From contig CAYNRE010000037.1 of assembly GCA_964399535.1 (NCBI GenBank), positions 102,153 to 166,152 on the forward strand: DNA of 64,000 nucleotides, in the 5' to 3' direction. This document shows positions 16,380 to 25,174 of this stretch, piece after piece. Source of the stretch: CAYNRE01 sp964399535. GTDB taxonomy: Bacteria > Planctomycetota > Planctomycetia > Pirellulales > CAYNRE01. The position numbers and the translations under genes were made by a program. The first letter of the stretch is position 1. Each line of letters opens with the position of its first letter. The notes below the pieces were generated by a model, which was not told the origin of the DNA, searched no databases, and worked only from the letters and a program-made list of their open reading frames with translations.

Positions 16380-16904
16380 CTAGCCGCGCGCACCGGGCGC
16401 AAACCGCGCGGCGATGGCTGCCAACGCTCGCCGCATGGCCCCCCGCATCAGCACCTTGACGATCAGCGCGGCCGCGGGCCAGGCCCAAAGACCGGTCAAC
16501 TGATAGGCGTAATCCCAAGTAACCTGTACGCCGGCTGGCCTGTCGGCGCCGGCCGGTACCTCGGCAAAGGTCCAACCTCCCAGGGCTTGTCGGGAAAGCC
16601 AGGAGAGCGGCGGCGCGAAGCCGCTCACCCGGTAAGCGTGGCGCGCCGGCGGCTGCAATTCCAGCACCTGTTCTTCGAGCACGGAGCCATCGGCCAAGCG
16701 CACCTCGCGCAGCGCCCCCACCTCGAGCGAGTGGCCCGGGCGGTAACTCAGCGACTTGATCGCCGGAATCGGCCCGTAGCCGCGAAAGAATTCGACGGCT
16801 CCCTCGGGCGAGGTGCAGTATTGAAAGACGTCGCCGCGACGGGCGCCGGGAAGAAAAACCGTGGCCGAAGTGGTGAGGTGCGGCAAACCCGGGGCTCCTG
16901 GCAT
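16380..16904 (-). CDS. SRPBCC (START-like) family protein
   Basis: A 174-residue soluble protein with the helix-grip ligand-binding fold of SRPBCC proteins. It opens with LTTSATVFLPGARRGDVFQYCTSPEGAVEFF (first strand and the two short helices), continues with LRE VRL/EEQVLEL strands and WTFAEVPAG, and ends in the long C-terminal helix LIVKVLMRGAMRRALAAIA. Members bind lipids or other hydrophobic ligands or act as toxin-like partners. The ATG at 16904 begins MPGAPGLPHL; an open frame continues far upstream without coding character. It is convergent with GYF-TM2 (69 bases apart). Confidence 0.75.
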   Translation of the reverse strand: MPGAPGLPHLTTSATVFLPGARRGDVFQYCTSPEGAVEFFRGYGPIPAIKSLSYRPGHSLEVGALREVRLADGSVLEEQVLELQPPARHAYRVSGFAPPLSWLSRQALGGWTFAEVPAGADRPAGVQVTWDYAYQLTGLWAWPAAALIVKVLMRGAMRRALAAIAARFAPGARG

Positions 16905-17201
16905 CGATTCAATGGGCTGGTGAAAGTTCGCGAAGGCGGCTCCATCGTTCGCTGGGCGGCCGCGGATTGCCCAGGGTAAGCGATCGACCGGGGGCTGCAA
17001 CCTTCGGCCGGGCAGAGCTGGAATCGAGGGGCGACCATCGGACGCCCCCGACCGATCGAACCCGACCCGGAGGGCGGCGGCCCCCGACCGGGAGCGAGCG
17101 AGCGGGCCTGGCCCGCCTGCCGCGTCGCTGGCCGCGAAGTACACTAGAAAGGTCGCACGGGTCCAGGCGCGGTTGGCCCAAGCTAGGCGGCAAGGAAATT
17201 C

Positions 17202-18887
17202 ATGGCGCTCATGCGAATTTCGTCGATCCCGCAGATTTACCGGCACCTGACCCGGTGGCGCGAGATCATTTCGATTTTGAGCAAGTATGGATTGGCCAAC
17301 TGGATGGCCACCCTCGCGCCCGATTTCGCCAAGGATCTGCTCCGGGATCCCGAGGGGGGAATCCTGGCGCACCATACCCAGGAAGCCCGGATTCGCCTGG
17401 CCCTGACGGAACTGGGCCCCACGTTCATCAAGCTGGGCCAGGTGCTGAGTACCCGGGCCGACCTGGTGGGGGTGCGGCTGGCCGAGGAACTGCAGCAGCT
17501 TCAAAGCCAAACCCCGGCCGACCCCGGCGCCGACGTCCGCGCGCTGATCGAAGCGGAACTAGGCCGGCCCGTGGACGAGCTGTTTGACGAATTCGACCAG
17601 CGGGCCCTGGCTTCGGCCTCGATCGGCCAGGTGCACTGTGCCCGGCTCAAGTCGGGTCAGCAGGTGGTGATTAAGGTGCGCCACCCGGGAGTGGAGCAGA
17701 AGATTCGGGTCGATCTCGACATTTTGAGCGGGCTGGCCCAACTGGCCGAGGGCTTTCCAGAGCTGAAGAACTATCGCCCCCGGGCGACCGTGGCCGAATT
17801 CCAACGAATCATTCTCCGCGAGCTGGATTTTTCGCGCGAGCTGCGACACATGCAGCAGTTTCGCCGCAACTTCGCCGGCCGCGAGACGATTCGCATTCCT
17901 CGCCCTTATCCCCAGTTTTCGACCAGCCGGGTGCTGGTCATGGAACGGCTGCTGGGCGTGAAGTTGACCGAGCGCGAGGCGCTGTTGGCCATGGGGGTCG
18001 ACCTGGTGGAAACGGCCCGCCGCGGCGCCGACTTATACATGGAGATGATTTTCCTGCACGGCTTCTACCACGCCGATCCGCATCCCGGCAATTTGATGGT
18101 GCTGGAAAACAACGTGATCGGGTTGTTGGATTTCGGCATGGTGGGCCGGATCGACGAACAGCTCTTGGAGGATGTCGAGGAACTGCTGCTGGCCATTGGC
18201 AGCCGCGACGCCAGCCATATGACCTCGATCATTACCCGGGTGGGCCAGGTACCGGCGCAATTCGACCGGGTGGGCCTCAGCCTGGACGTGGCCGATTTCG
18301 TGGCCCATTACACCTCGCAGCAGCTCGACGAGTTCGATCTATCCGGCGCGCTGAACGAAATGACCGAAATGATCCGGCGCTACCAGATCATGCTGCCGGC
18401 GCGAATCGCGATGCTGATCAAGGTGTTGGTCATGCTCGAAGGCACCTCGCGACTGATGGCCCCCAAATTCAACCTTACCGAGGTGATGACACCCTATCAG
18501 CGGCGGCTGGCCTGGCGGCGGATGTCGCCCAAGCGCCAGTTGCGGAAGTTTCGCCGCGTGCTGGCCGAGTTTGAACACCTGCTCACGGTGTTACCCTTGG
18601 GCATGCGGGAAATACTGGAACAGGTTCAGTCGGGCAAATTCGACGTGCACCTCGACCACCGGGGACTGGAACCGAGCGTCAACCGGTTGGTGTTCGGCAT
18701 GCTGGCCAGCGCCCTGTTTCTGGGGTCTTCGCTGTTGCTCAGCCGCAACGTGCCGCCGGTGATCAGCCTGCCCTACATGCCCAATTTGTCGATCCTGGGG
18801 CTGGCCGGATCGCTGGTGAGCTTTGCCCTGGGGATGCGGCTCTTCCGCGCCATCAACAAGTCGGGGCATCTCGATCGCCGCGGATAG
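17202..18887 (+). CDS. ABC1/UbiB-family atypical kinase
   Basis: A 561-residue membrane-associated ABC1 (ADCK/UbiB) protein. Family hallmarks are present: KxGQ motif FIKLGQVLSTRADLVG (about residues 72-87), the Ala-rich loop ASASIGQVH replacing the kinase glycine loop, VVIKVRHPGVEQKI with the ATP-binding Lys, FYHADPHPGNLMV (catalytic) and GLLDFGMVGRID. The C terminus has two hydrophobic spans. ABC1 proteins support ubiquinone or other isoprenoid-lipid biosynthesis through an unusual ATPase activity. No quinone-biosynthesis genes are adjacent. The weak hexamer TACACT at 17140-17145 is a possible -10 upstream of the ATG at 17202. Confidence 0.9.
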   Translation: MALMRISSIPQIYRHLTRWREIISILSKYGLANWMATLAPDFAKDLLRDPEGGILAHHTQEARIRLALTELGPTFIKLGQVLSTRADLVGVRLAEELQQLQSQTPADPGADVRALIEAELGRPVDELFDEFDQRALASASIGQVHCARLKSGQQVVIKVRHPGVEQKIRVDLDILSGLAQLAEGFPELKNYRPRATVAEFQRIILRELDFSRELRHMQQFRRNFAGRETIRIPRPYPQFSTSRVLVMERLLGVKLTEREALLAMGVDLVETARRGADLYMEMIFLHGFYHADPHPGNLMVLENNVIGLLDFGMVGRIDEQLLEDVEELLLAIGSRDASHMTSIITRVGQVPAQFDRVGLSLDVADFVAHYTSQQLDEFDLSGALNEMTEMIRRYQIMLPARIAMLIKVLVMLEGTSRLMAPKFNLTEVMTPYQRRLAWRRMSPKRQLRKFRRVLAEFEHLLTVLPLGMREILEQVQSGKFDVHLDHRGLEPSVNRLVFGMLASALFLGSSLLLSRNVPPVISLPYMPNLSILGLAGSLVSFALGMRLFRAINKSGHLDRRG

Positions 18888-18944
18888 GCCAACTGCCCAC
18901 CCAAGGCGCCGCGGGTCGGAAATGGCGGTCCCCCCAACCGGCCT

Positions 18945-19010
18945 GCGAACTGGCAGCGCCTGGCCCGCGAACTGGCAGCGCCTGGGCCGCGAACTGGTGG
19001 TGCCCGGCAC
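18945..19010 (+). repeat. three tandem 22-bp repeats
   Basis: Units at 18945-18966, 18967-18988 and 18989-19010 share GCGAACTGGCAGCGCCTGG; the first two differ at one or two bases, the third is degenerate in its second half. They lie in the gap between the ABC1 gene and a convergent small gene. No coding or regulatory meaning is evident. Confidence 0.8.
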
Positions 19011-19032
19011 ACGATCCGCGGCGCGGTCTCGG

Positions 19033-19218
19033 TCAGGCGGCCGAGGGCAGGGGGGTGGCCGGAGCCGGCCGTCGCGCCGGCAGGCCGCCGTGCTGGACCA
19101 ACACCCGCTCGATCTCGCGGTTCAGCGCCTCGAGCTCGGCCAGGACCTGGTCTTGCAGAGCCTCGATCTCGTCGAGGCGGGTGGCCGGGGGAATCGTTCG
19201 GGGCAGGTCGGCAGTCAT
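19033..19218 (-). CDS. small coiled-coil protein (61 aa)
   Basis: A 61-residue frame beginning MTADLPRTIPPATRLDEIE. Residues 15-42 form a predicted amphipathic helix or coiled coil (LDEIEALQDQVLAELEALNR, with regular Leu/Ile spacing); the tail is Pro/Ala-rich. The heptad-like pattern and low codon-shadow character support a real gene, but there is no strong ribosome binding site before the ATG at 19218. Function unknown. It could be a regulator or adaptor, or not translated at all. Confidence 0.45.
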   Translation of the reverse strand: MTADLPRTIPPATRLDEIEALQDQVLAELEALNREIERVLVQHGGLPARRPAPATPLPSAA

Positions 19219-19648
19219 CGTCTCGGGAGGGCGCTAATAGGGTGGCAATTGCGGCTCGGACCGCCAGGGGCTGGCGGCCCACCGCCGGGCCGCTCGAGCC
19301 GGTTGGTTGGAACCGACCAAGAGCCCAACCGAGGCAGCCCTGAGCCCTCTGGCTTTTCGTCCAGGTTCGCCCGGGGGCATTGGCCGGAAGCGGGCCGGCC
19401 CTCATAGCTTCGCCAAACTGGCCCGTTTAAACCGCCCGGAGGCGAAACGGAGAAGCCGGGCGATTCGCCGGGCGGGGCGTTTGGGCCGAGGAGGGGGGCG
19501 CAAAGACCCCCGTTGGTGTCCGGGCGGCCGGGAAGTACGATGAGTCCAATGCCCGGTACCGATGCCCCGCTCGGGGGCCGGCTATCGAGAGAGTCGCGAC
19601 GGCGCGACGCCGACCTTGCTTTTGGCGACAACCAGGGAGTGCCCGGCG
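19219..19648. other. divergent intergenic region upstream of inositol oxygenase gene
   Basis: 430 bases between the small coiled-coil gene and the inositol oxygenase gene. Apart from the predicted promoter at 19513-19541 I see no RNA, repeat or convincing small gene. The leader between that promoter and the ATG would be about 100 bases. Confidence 0.5.
19513..19541 (+). promoter_or_regulatory. predicted sigma70-like promoter
   Basis: TTGGTG (19513-19518) and TACGAT (19536-19541) are separated by exactly 17 bases, close to the consensus TTGACA-N17-TATAAT. It would drive the inositol oxygenase gene whose ATG is 108 bases further on. Prediction by eye only. Confidence 0.4.
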
Positions 19649-20551
19649 ATGATCGAACGAGTTACCGCGGCCCAGAGCAACGGTCCGCTCGAAAGCCTCG
19701 ACCAGTGGGAAGAGGATCTGAAGCGTCGCTACCCCGAGGGGGGCGGGCCGGAAGGCTTCCAGGCCACTGACTCGGACAAGAAGCCGGAACAATTCCGCGA
19801 CTATCGGGCCGAGGCTCGGGCAAGCGTCAAAGAGTTTTATCGCCTGAATCACACGCACCAAACGGTCGATTTTGTTCGCGGCAAACATGCCCAGTTCGTC
19901 TCTCGCGGCAAGCGGCAGATGGGCATCTGGGAGGCGATGGAGTATCTGAACCAACTGGTCGATGACAGCGACCCTGATACCGATGTGCCCCAGATCGAAC
20001 ACCTTTTGCAGACCGCCGAGCAGATTCGCCGCGACGGATTGCCCCGCTGGTTTATCCTGACCGGGTTGATTCACGACCTGGGCAAAATCCTTTGTCTCTG
20101 GGGCGAGCCCCAATGGGCCGTGGTGGGCGACACGTTTCCCGTGGGTTGCGCTTGGTCGGAGTCGATCGTGTTCCCCGAGTTCTTTGCGGAGAACCCCGAT
20201 CGCCAGGTGCCCGAGTACCAAACCCGGTTGGGCATTTACCGCGAGGGGGGCGGCCTGGACCAGGTGCTCATGTCGTGGGGACACGACGAGTACCTGTATC
20301 ACGTGGTGAAGGACTATTTGCCCGAGCCGGCGCTGTACATGATTCGCTATCACTCGTTCTATCCGGGCCACAAGGAAGGGGCCTACGACTACCTGATGAA
20401 CGACCGCGACCGGGCCCTGTTCGACTGGGTGCGCAAGTTCAATCCCTACGATCTGTACACCAAGAGCCATTCGCGGCCCGACGTGGCGGCCCTGCGGCCG
20501 TTTTACGAAGCGCTGATCGCCGAGTACTTTCCGCCGGTACTGAGCTGGTAG
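19649..20551 (+). CDS. inositol oxygenase (MIOX) homologue
   Basis: A 300-residue di-iron oxygenase that converts myo-inositol to D-glucuronate. Conservation with the eukaryotic enzyme runs through the whole length: FYRLNHTHQTVDFV (residues 63-76), DDSDPDTDVPQIEHLLQTAE, LTGLIHDLGK, GEPQWAVVGDTFPVGC, MSWGHDEY, IRYHSFYPGH and KFNPYDLY. The expected iron ligands are all present: His118, His142, Asp143, His212, His235 and Asp268. The start is the ATG at 19649 with AGGGAG 13-8 bases upstream; the frame is open further 5' without homology. Neighbours are not inositol genes, so the glucuronate produced would feed a pathway encoded elsewhere. Bacterial examples of this enzyme are uncommon. Confidence 0.93.
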   Translation: MIERVTAAQSNGPLESLDQWEEDLKRRYPEGGGPEGFQATDSDKKPEQFRDYRAEARASVKEFYRLNHTHQTVDFVRGKHAQFVSRGKRQMGIWEAMEYLNQLVDDSDPDTDVPQIEHLLQTAEQIRRDGLPRWFILTGLIHDLGKILCLWGEPQWAVVGDTFPVGCAWSESIVFPEFFAENPDRQVPEYQTRLGIYREGGGLDQVLMSWGHDEYLYHVVKDYLPEPALYMIRYHSFYPGHKEGAYDYLMNDRDRALFDWVRKFNPYDLYTKSHSRPDVAALRPFYEALIAEYFPPVLSW

Positions 20552-20588
20552 CCGGTGTGCGCGGCATGCGCAAGGCAGGGGGGCCGAA

Positions 20589-21089
20589 TCAGCTCGCGGC
20601 CAGGGGCCCCGCCAACAGGCGCACCAGGTCGAGCGAGCTGATGACGCCGACGGGCCGATCTCCCTCGACCACCACGATGCGGTGTACGTGGTGCCGGATC
20701 ATTTCCCCGGCGACTTCCGCCAGCGGGGTATCGGGCAGGCAGGTAATCACCTGGGTTCGCATCGCGTCGCGGACGCGCAACTCGGCCAGCCGGTGGCGAA
20801 AGCCCTGGTAGTCGTTGCCAGAGGGGTGCTGAAATCCGTCGGCCTGCTCGGCCAGCCACTCGCGCTGGTCGGTGACCTCGCCGTCCAGAGTCTCGAGCAG
20901 GTCTTCCACGCGGCCCAGATCGCTGCGGCTGAGGATGCCCACCAGGCGGTTTCCCTCGACCACGACCAGGCCGCCGATGTGAGCCTCGAAGAGCTGATGC
21001 CGCGCTTCCGTCAAGCGGGCCTCGGGCGTGGTGGTGATGAGCGACGTCTGCATCAACTGTCGAGCAAGCAACTGCGGTACGGCGATCAT
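20589..21089 (-). CDS. CBS-domain-pair protein
   Basis: A 166-residue protein built of two CBS motifs (about residues 10-63 and 105-160) that fold together into a Bateman module sensing adenine nucleotides or SAM. Characteristic stretches are LFEAHIGGLVVVEGNRLVGIL and MIRHHVHRIVVVEGDRPVGV followed by ISSLDL. The linker between the motifs is unusually polar and about 40 residues long (VTDQREWLAEQADGFQHPSG). There is no attached enzyme or transporter domain, so it probably regulates a partner. The start at 21089 has AAGGAA upstream. Confidence 0.9.
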   Translation of the reverse strand: MIAVPQLLARQLMQTSLITTTPEARLTEARHQLFEAHIGGLVVVEGNRLVGILSRSDLGRVEDLLETLDGEVTDQREWLAEQADGFQHPSGNDYQGFRHRLAELRVRDAMRTQVITCLPDTPLAEVAGEMIRHHVHRIVVVEGDRPVGVISSLDLVRLLAGPLAAS

Positions 21090-21830
21090 GCGCGGAATTC
21101 CTTGCAGGGACGGCGACTAGGCAACCTGCTAGCGTTGCTCGCCTAGCGTACTCGGGTTGACCGCGGGCGTAAATTAGGGGTGCCGCCGCCGGACCGCGAA
21201 GGGGTGACCCGGTTGGCTCCGACCAGGCGCCGGGGGCGAGCGAAAGATTGCAGCGGTGAACGAGCCAGGGTTTCTCGGCTCGACGACAGCACCGCTAGCT
21301 GGAAAGCCGACGGGAAATCGCGCGATTGCGCGAACAAGAATTCGTGAAACTTCGTCTAAACTTGCGGCATCGAAACGCCGCACATGTGACAGTTTGAGAC
21401 ACACGGAAACGGTGTTGTGGACGGAACGCAAACCAGCGACGCGGTTCTCGGAAGCAAGCTAAGCCGCTTGCTGCGCGGCGTTTCGGTACCGCGGTCGAAA
21501 TGGGTCGACCCGATCGTCGCCGCTTGGCACGCGATTCGCTTTCAGGGAAGGCCACACGCCGGCAAACTGCCAGCGGGGCAGTCTGAAGCTCGAGAGCTTG
21601 GGCCGCCCGTGGCGCCGCAGCGAAGAACTGCCCGAGGCGTTGGCAGCGGTGACAGCACCCTGGCGGCGTCCGACCCTAGGGGGAGCGTCGAGCCGAGGCC
21701 TGGTACCGCTGTCGTGTTGGCAAGACCGATCGAGGCATTGAACCGCCCCGTGTACCCGCTGGGGGCGGACGAAAGACCCAGAGCGTAGCTTTTCAAGTAG
21801 TGTGAGACACGAATCCAGGAGGGACGAGTC
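21090..21830. other. long intergenic region between CBS gene and csrA
   Basis: 741 bases with no convincing gene on either strand. The part around 21250-21420 is lower in GC than its surroundings and contains a 6-bp stem TGCGGC/GCCGCA at 21363-21382. Open frames here (for example 21417-21788) lack binding sites and recognisable domains. It may hold the csrA promoter and a long leader, or an undescribed small RNA. Confidence 0.45.
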
Positions 21831-22097
21831 GTGTTGGTACTCAGCCGAAAGACGGACGAACGCATCGTGATTGGCGACCAGATTGTGATCACGGTGAAAC
21901 AGATTTCGGGCAACCGGGTGTCGATTGGGATCGAAGCGCCTGCCGAGGTGCGCATCCTCCGCGGCGAACTCGAGTCCGCGGTTCGACAGTTCGCTGCTCC
22001 ACAGCCCCAGCGGGACGGTTACGGGGAACCTCTGCTCGAGCATCAGGCGCTAGCCGCCGAAGAGCTGGGTAGCGGGGTGCTCTGCTACCAGCTCTAG
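21831..22097 (+). CDS. csrA: carbon storage regulator CsrA with C-terminal extension
   Basis: An 88-residue RNA-binding translational regulator. The first ~52 residues are canonical (MLVLSRKTDERIVIGDQIVI, SIGIEAPAEVRILRGEL), with the RNA-contacting Leu4 and the Arg of the EVRILR segment in place. CsrA dimers bind GGA-containing loops near ribosome binding sites. The last 35 residues (AAPQPQRDGYGEPLLEHQALAAEELGSG...) exceed the usual 60-65 residue length and are of unknown purpose. The GTG start at 21831 is preceded by AGGAGGGACGAGTC, a near-perfect binding site that itself contains GGA, which would allow autoregulation. No flagellar genes are adjacent. Confidence 0.92.
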   Translation: MLVLSRKTDERIVIGDQIVITVKQISGNRVSIGIEAPAEVRILRGELESAVRQFAAPQPQRDGYGEPLLEHQALAAEELGSGVLCYQL

Positions 22098-22201
22098 GCC
22101 GACAGCCCAGGCATCGCCCGTCCTCCCTACTCGTCTCGTCGAAAAACCCCTCGGGGGCGCCGGTGCCGGCCCCAAGCGCCGGGGCTCTAGATGAGCCTTG
22201 G

Positions 22202-22224
22202 CCCAGGCCCTCTGGCGGCCTGGG
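22202..22224. terminator. hairpin between convergent csrA and MATE genes
   Basis: CCCAGGCC (22202-22209) and GGCCTGGG (22217-22224) form a perfect 8-bp stem with a 7-nt loop, midway between two convergent stop codons. There is no T run, so it may be a bidirectional attenuating structure rather than a strict intrinsic terminator. Confidence 0.4.
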
Positions 22225-22242
22225 GAGTGCCGCGGCGTACGG

Positions 22243-23691
22243 TTAGGCTTCGGCCACGGCCGGTTCAGGCGTGGCCGTTGGCGCGGGGGTCGACTCGACG
22301 TCGGGCAGGTAAACCGACTCGATAACGCGCATGGTTCGCCAGCGCCCGCTCAAAAATCGTGCGCAGTAGATTAGCCCCAAGAGCGCCACCCAAACGGTAA
22401 GCACGGACCAGGCGGCGTACAAACCGCCGCCAAGCGGCCCCAGCGTGACGGCGATCGCGGCGATCATCACGATGGCCATTCCCAACGAAATGAAGAGCAC
22501 GAACCGGGTGTCGCCCGCGCCCTTGATGGCGCTGACGAAGATCACGTTCATCGTGTCGAACACCAGGTAAGCGCTGACGAATCGCAGCAGCACGACGGTC
22601 AAATCGCGCAGGGCCGCGTTCGAGGCGGCTTCGCCCTCTCTCTGGTGGGCCAACAGCAGCAGGTCGGGCACCGTCAGGTACAGCGCACCCCAAATGGCCG
22701 TGTAGGCCAGCGAAAGCTGCAGCGTGGTCCAGGTGGCGCGTTCGGCCAGGTCGGGCTGGTCCTCTCCCAGGCGCTGGCCGACCAGTGTGGTGGCGGCGAT
22801 GCCGAAGCCGAAAATGGGAATGAATGCCAACATGTTGACGTTGACGGTCAGATTCGTGGCCGTCAGGGCCAATTCGCCCAGCCGCCCCACGGCCAACAGG
22901 AAGACGGCGAACGTGCCGGCTTCGAGCAAAAACTGCAGACCGTTGGGTAGCCCGTACCGGATCAGTCGGCCGAACAAGGCGGTGTCGAAGCGGCAGCCCG
23001 ACCAGGTGCCGTATTCGGCGCGGTACTCGGCGCGGAGGAACAGGGCCAGGTAGAGCACCACTTTGGTCCATTGCGAGATGACGGTGGCCCAGCCGGCCCC
23101 TTCGATGCCCCAGCGCGGAAATCCCGCTATGCCAAAGATCCAGAAGTAGTCGAGCACGATGTTCTGGAGGGCGCCATAGCTGTCGACCGCCATGACCACG
23201 CGCGAGTTTCCCCGGCCCGTGAAGAACGTCGACAGGGCGGCCGTTACCACGACCCAGCCGTCGCCCCAGCACAACACCTGGTAGTACACGGTTTCCAGCT
23301 CGGCAACCTGCGGCGGATGCCCGATGAAGCGAAAGAACGCCGGGGCCAAGGGAATGGTGGCAACGATGAGCGGTGTGGCCAGGGCCCCCAGCCAAACGGC
23401 TTGCCAGACCACCCGGCCGATTCGCTCGGGCCGGCCCGCGCCATAGTACTGGGCGACAAACGTGTTGGCATACATGGCGATGCCCATGAACACGCAAATC
23501 ACCACAAAGCTCATCATCGACGCCGGCACCGCGGCGGCCATGGCATCGGGCGAATACCAAAGCAGAAACATCCGGTCGGTGAACTGCATCAGCGTCCAAC
23601 TCGAGGTCGAGACCACCAGCGGCAAGGCCAGGGCCAACACCTCGCGAGCTCCGCTCGGGCGCTTCCACCAGTCAGACAGGGCGGGGATCAA
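22243..23691 (-). CDS. MATE-family efflux transporter
   Basis: A polytopic protein of about 482 residues with twelve hydrophobic spans and the two-fold repeat of MATE exporters, which use Na+ or H+ gradients to expel cationic compounds. Recognisable pieces are ALALPLVVSTSSWTLMQFTDRMFL in TM1, MYANTFVAQYYGAGRPERIGR in the first half and the mirrored FGIAATTLVGQRLGEDQPDLAER in the second. I placed the start at the TTG at 23691 (LIPALSDWW), which has GGAAAGGATGG upstream; the frame is open to 23766. The C terminus is Pro/Thr/Ala-rich. Start uncertain, family secure. Confidence 0.88.
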   Translation of the reverse strand: MIPALSDWWKRPSGAREVLALALPLVVSTSSWTLMQFTDRMFLLWYSPDAMAAAVPASMMSFVVICVFMGIAMYANTFVAQYYGAGRPERIGRVVWQAVWLGALATPLIVATIPLAPAFFRFIGHPPQVAELETVYYQVLCWGDGWVVVTAALSTFFTGRGNSRVVMAVDSYGALQNIVLDYFWIFGIAGFPRWGIEGAGWATVISQWTKVVLYLALFLRAEYRAEYGTWSGCRFDTALFGRLIRYGLPNGLQFLLEAGTFAVFLLAVGRLGELALTATNLTVNVNMLAFIPIFGFGIAATTLVGQRLGEDQPDLAERATWTTLQLSLAYTAIWGALYLTVPDLLLLAHQREGEAASNAALRDLTVVLLRFVSAYLVFDTMNVIFVSAIKGAGDTRFVLFISLGMAIVMIAAIAVTLGPLGGGLYAAWSVLTVWVALLGLIYCARFLSGRWRTMRVIESVYLPDVESTPAPTATPEPAVAEA

Positions 23692-23917
23692 GCCAGACCA
23701 TCCTTTCCGAGACTTGAGAGGCCCCCACCCCTTGGGTTGGCATTGCGCGGTCGCGTGCGGGGCCAACTGGAACGCTGCATGACTGCGTGGGGGGCGGTGC
23801 GAACGCGGATTTGCGAGGACGGTCCCCCCCCTCCGACCACCCCCCGCACACGCTGTGGGTAGGCTCGCGGCAGCTACCTGGACGCCCCGGCCCGGGGAAA
23901 GGTTCGCCCGAGGGCCA

Positions 23918-24826
23918 CTAGGATCGCCAGGTTAATTCGACTTGCTGACCGTGGTGGGGGTGGTTTTCGTCGAGCGAGTGCAATTGCAGCCGGGCCCCGC
24001 CGGCGCCTAAATCACAGACCACAAAGCCGCTCGGGTCGCGGCGCACGAAGGGATAGGCCGTTGGCGGCAGGTTGACCAGGTGAATCCCGTCTTTCTCGTC
24101 GGTCCGCCAGTGGTGGGTATGGCCGTAGATATAAGCCTTTACCTGACGGCGGGGGGCCAGCACCTCCCAAAGCTGGTCGGTGTCGGCCAGCCCCGTGCCA
24201 ACCTTTCCGCCGGGCACCAGATGGTGGTGGGCCAAAATCAGGGCAGGCTTGTCGGGCCGGGCATCGAGCTCGGCACTCAACCAGCTTAGTTGCTTGGGCC
24301 CCAAGGCCCCCGAGATCATGCCGGGCCGATCGTGCGAATCGAGCAAAAACCAGTTGGCCCGGGCACACTCCACGATGCTTACCTGGTGATCGGCCACCGG
24401 CGTGGGCGGGCTCTCGGTGCCGGCCAGTGCCTGCCAGAACTGCGGTCTGCGGTCGTGGTTACCCAGCGTCAGGTGCAGCGGCAGGCCGGCTTCGCGCAGC
24501 GGTCGAATCACTTCCAGAAACGTGGCATAGTCTCCTGGCTCGCCTACCAAGTAAGCGCAATCGCCGTCGACCAGTACTCCGGCCGGTCGCGTCGAATCGG
24601 CCAGCACTCGGCGGATGCACTCCGACAGATGTTCGGCCATGTTCACACCCGAGTGCACTTCGTCGCGGTTAGCCGCGATATGGGTATCGGAGAAAAACAC
24701 CCAGCGGTCGTCGGAGACCGCCGGCGCGGCGATCCCGCCTCGCCCGGGTAAGATCCAACCGGCGGCCGCGGCCAGCGACCCGGCGACAAACTGGCGACGC
24801 GAAAGGGGCGGAAGGTGAATCGGCAT
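23918..24826 (-). CDS. Tat-exported calcineurin-like phosphoesterase
   Basis: A 302-residue metallophosphoesterase with a twin-arginine signal: SRRQFVAGSLAAAAGWILP at residues 9-27, so it is exported folded. The dimetal-site motifs are complete: FFSDTHIA, DGDCAYLVG, LGNHDRR, ILAHHHLV and YGHTHHW. Substrates in this superfamily range from phosphomonoesters to cyclic nucleotides and lipids; nothing discriminates here. The gene is divergent from the hydroxyacid dehydrogenase and separated from the MATE gene by about 230 bases. Confidence 0.9.
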   Translation of the reverse strand: MPIHLPPLSRRQFVAGSLAAAAGWILPGRGGIAAPAVSDDRWVFFSDTHIAANRDEVHSGVNMAEHLSECIRRVLADSTRPAGVLVDGDCAYLVGEPGDYATFLEVIRPLREAGLPLHLTLGNHDRRPQFWQALAGTESPPTPVADHQVSIVECARANWFLLDSHDRPGMISGALGPKQLSWLSAELDARPDKPALILAHHHLVPGGKVGTGLADTDQLWEVLAPRRQVKAYIYGHTHHWRTDEKDGIHLVNLPPTAYPFVRRDPSGFVVCDLGAGGARLQLHSLDENHPHHGQQVELTWRS

Positions 24827-25174
24827 CAGGGGGCTCTCCAGGTCGGTCGGTGCCGCGTAACGGCTGGTTCCTGCGAGTGACGTAAATGGGTGCCGGCTGC
24901 TGTTGGGTAGCGGTACGGCCAGCTGGTGGTGCCAATGGATAGCGGGCCGGCTATTAGAATACCCTGACCGCCTCGGCGGATAAAACCTGCCGCGCCAGCG
25001 GCTCGGGCCACAGGGGCGGAGAACGAGTTTTCCCTTTGGGTGTTTGGCCGGGGGGGCTGGCGGGGGCTTTGCTGAACGCGAAGCGCGGCTGGGCTGCTCT
25101 TGGGGGGCGGCCGCCGATTAGAATCCTGGTCAGGTCGCTCCCGAGCGTGCCCAGCCAACCAGATCGAGTGCCTG
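24827..25174. other. divergent intergenic region
   Basis: 348 bases between the phosphoesterase (minus) and the dehydrogenase (plus). The hexamer TAGAAT occurs twice, near 24953 (in GCTATTAGAATACC) and near 25119 (in GATTAGAATCC); the second is about 50 bases before the dehydrogenase ATG and may be a -10 element, though no good -35 is spaced to it. Confidence 0.4.
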
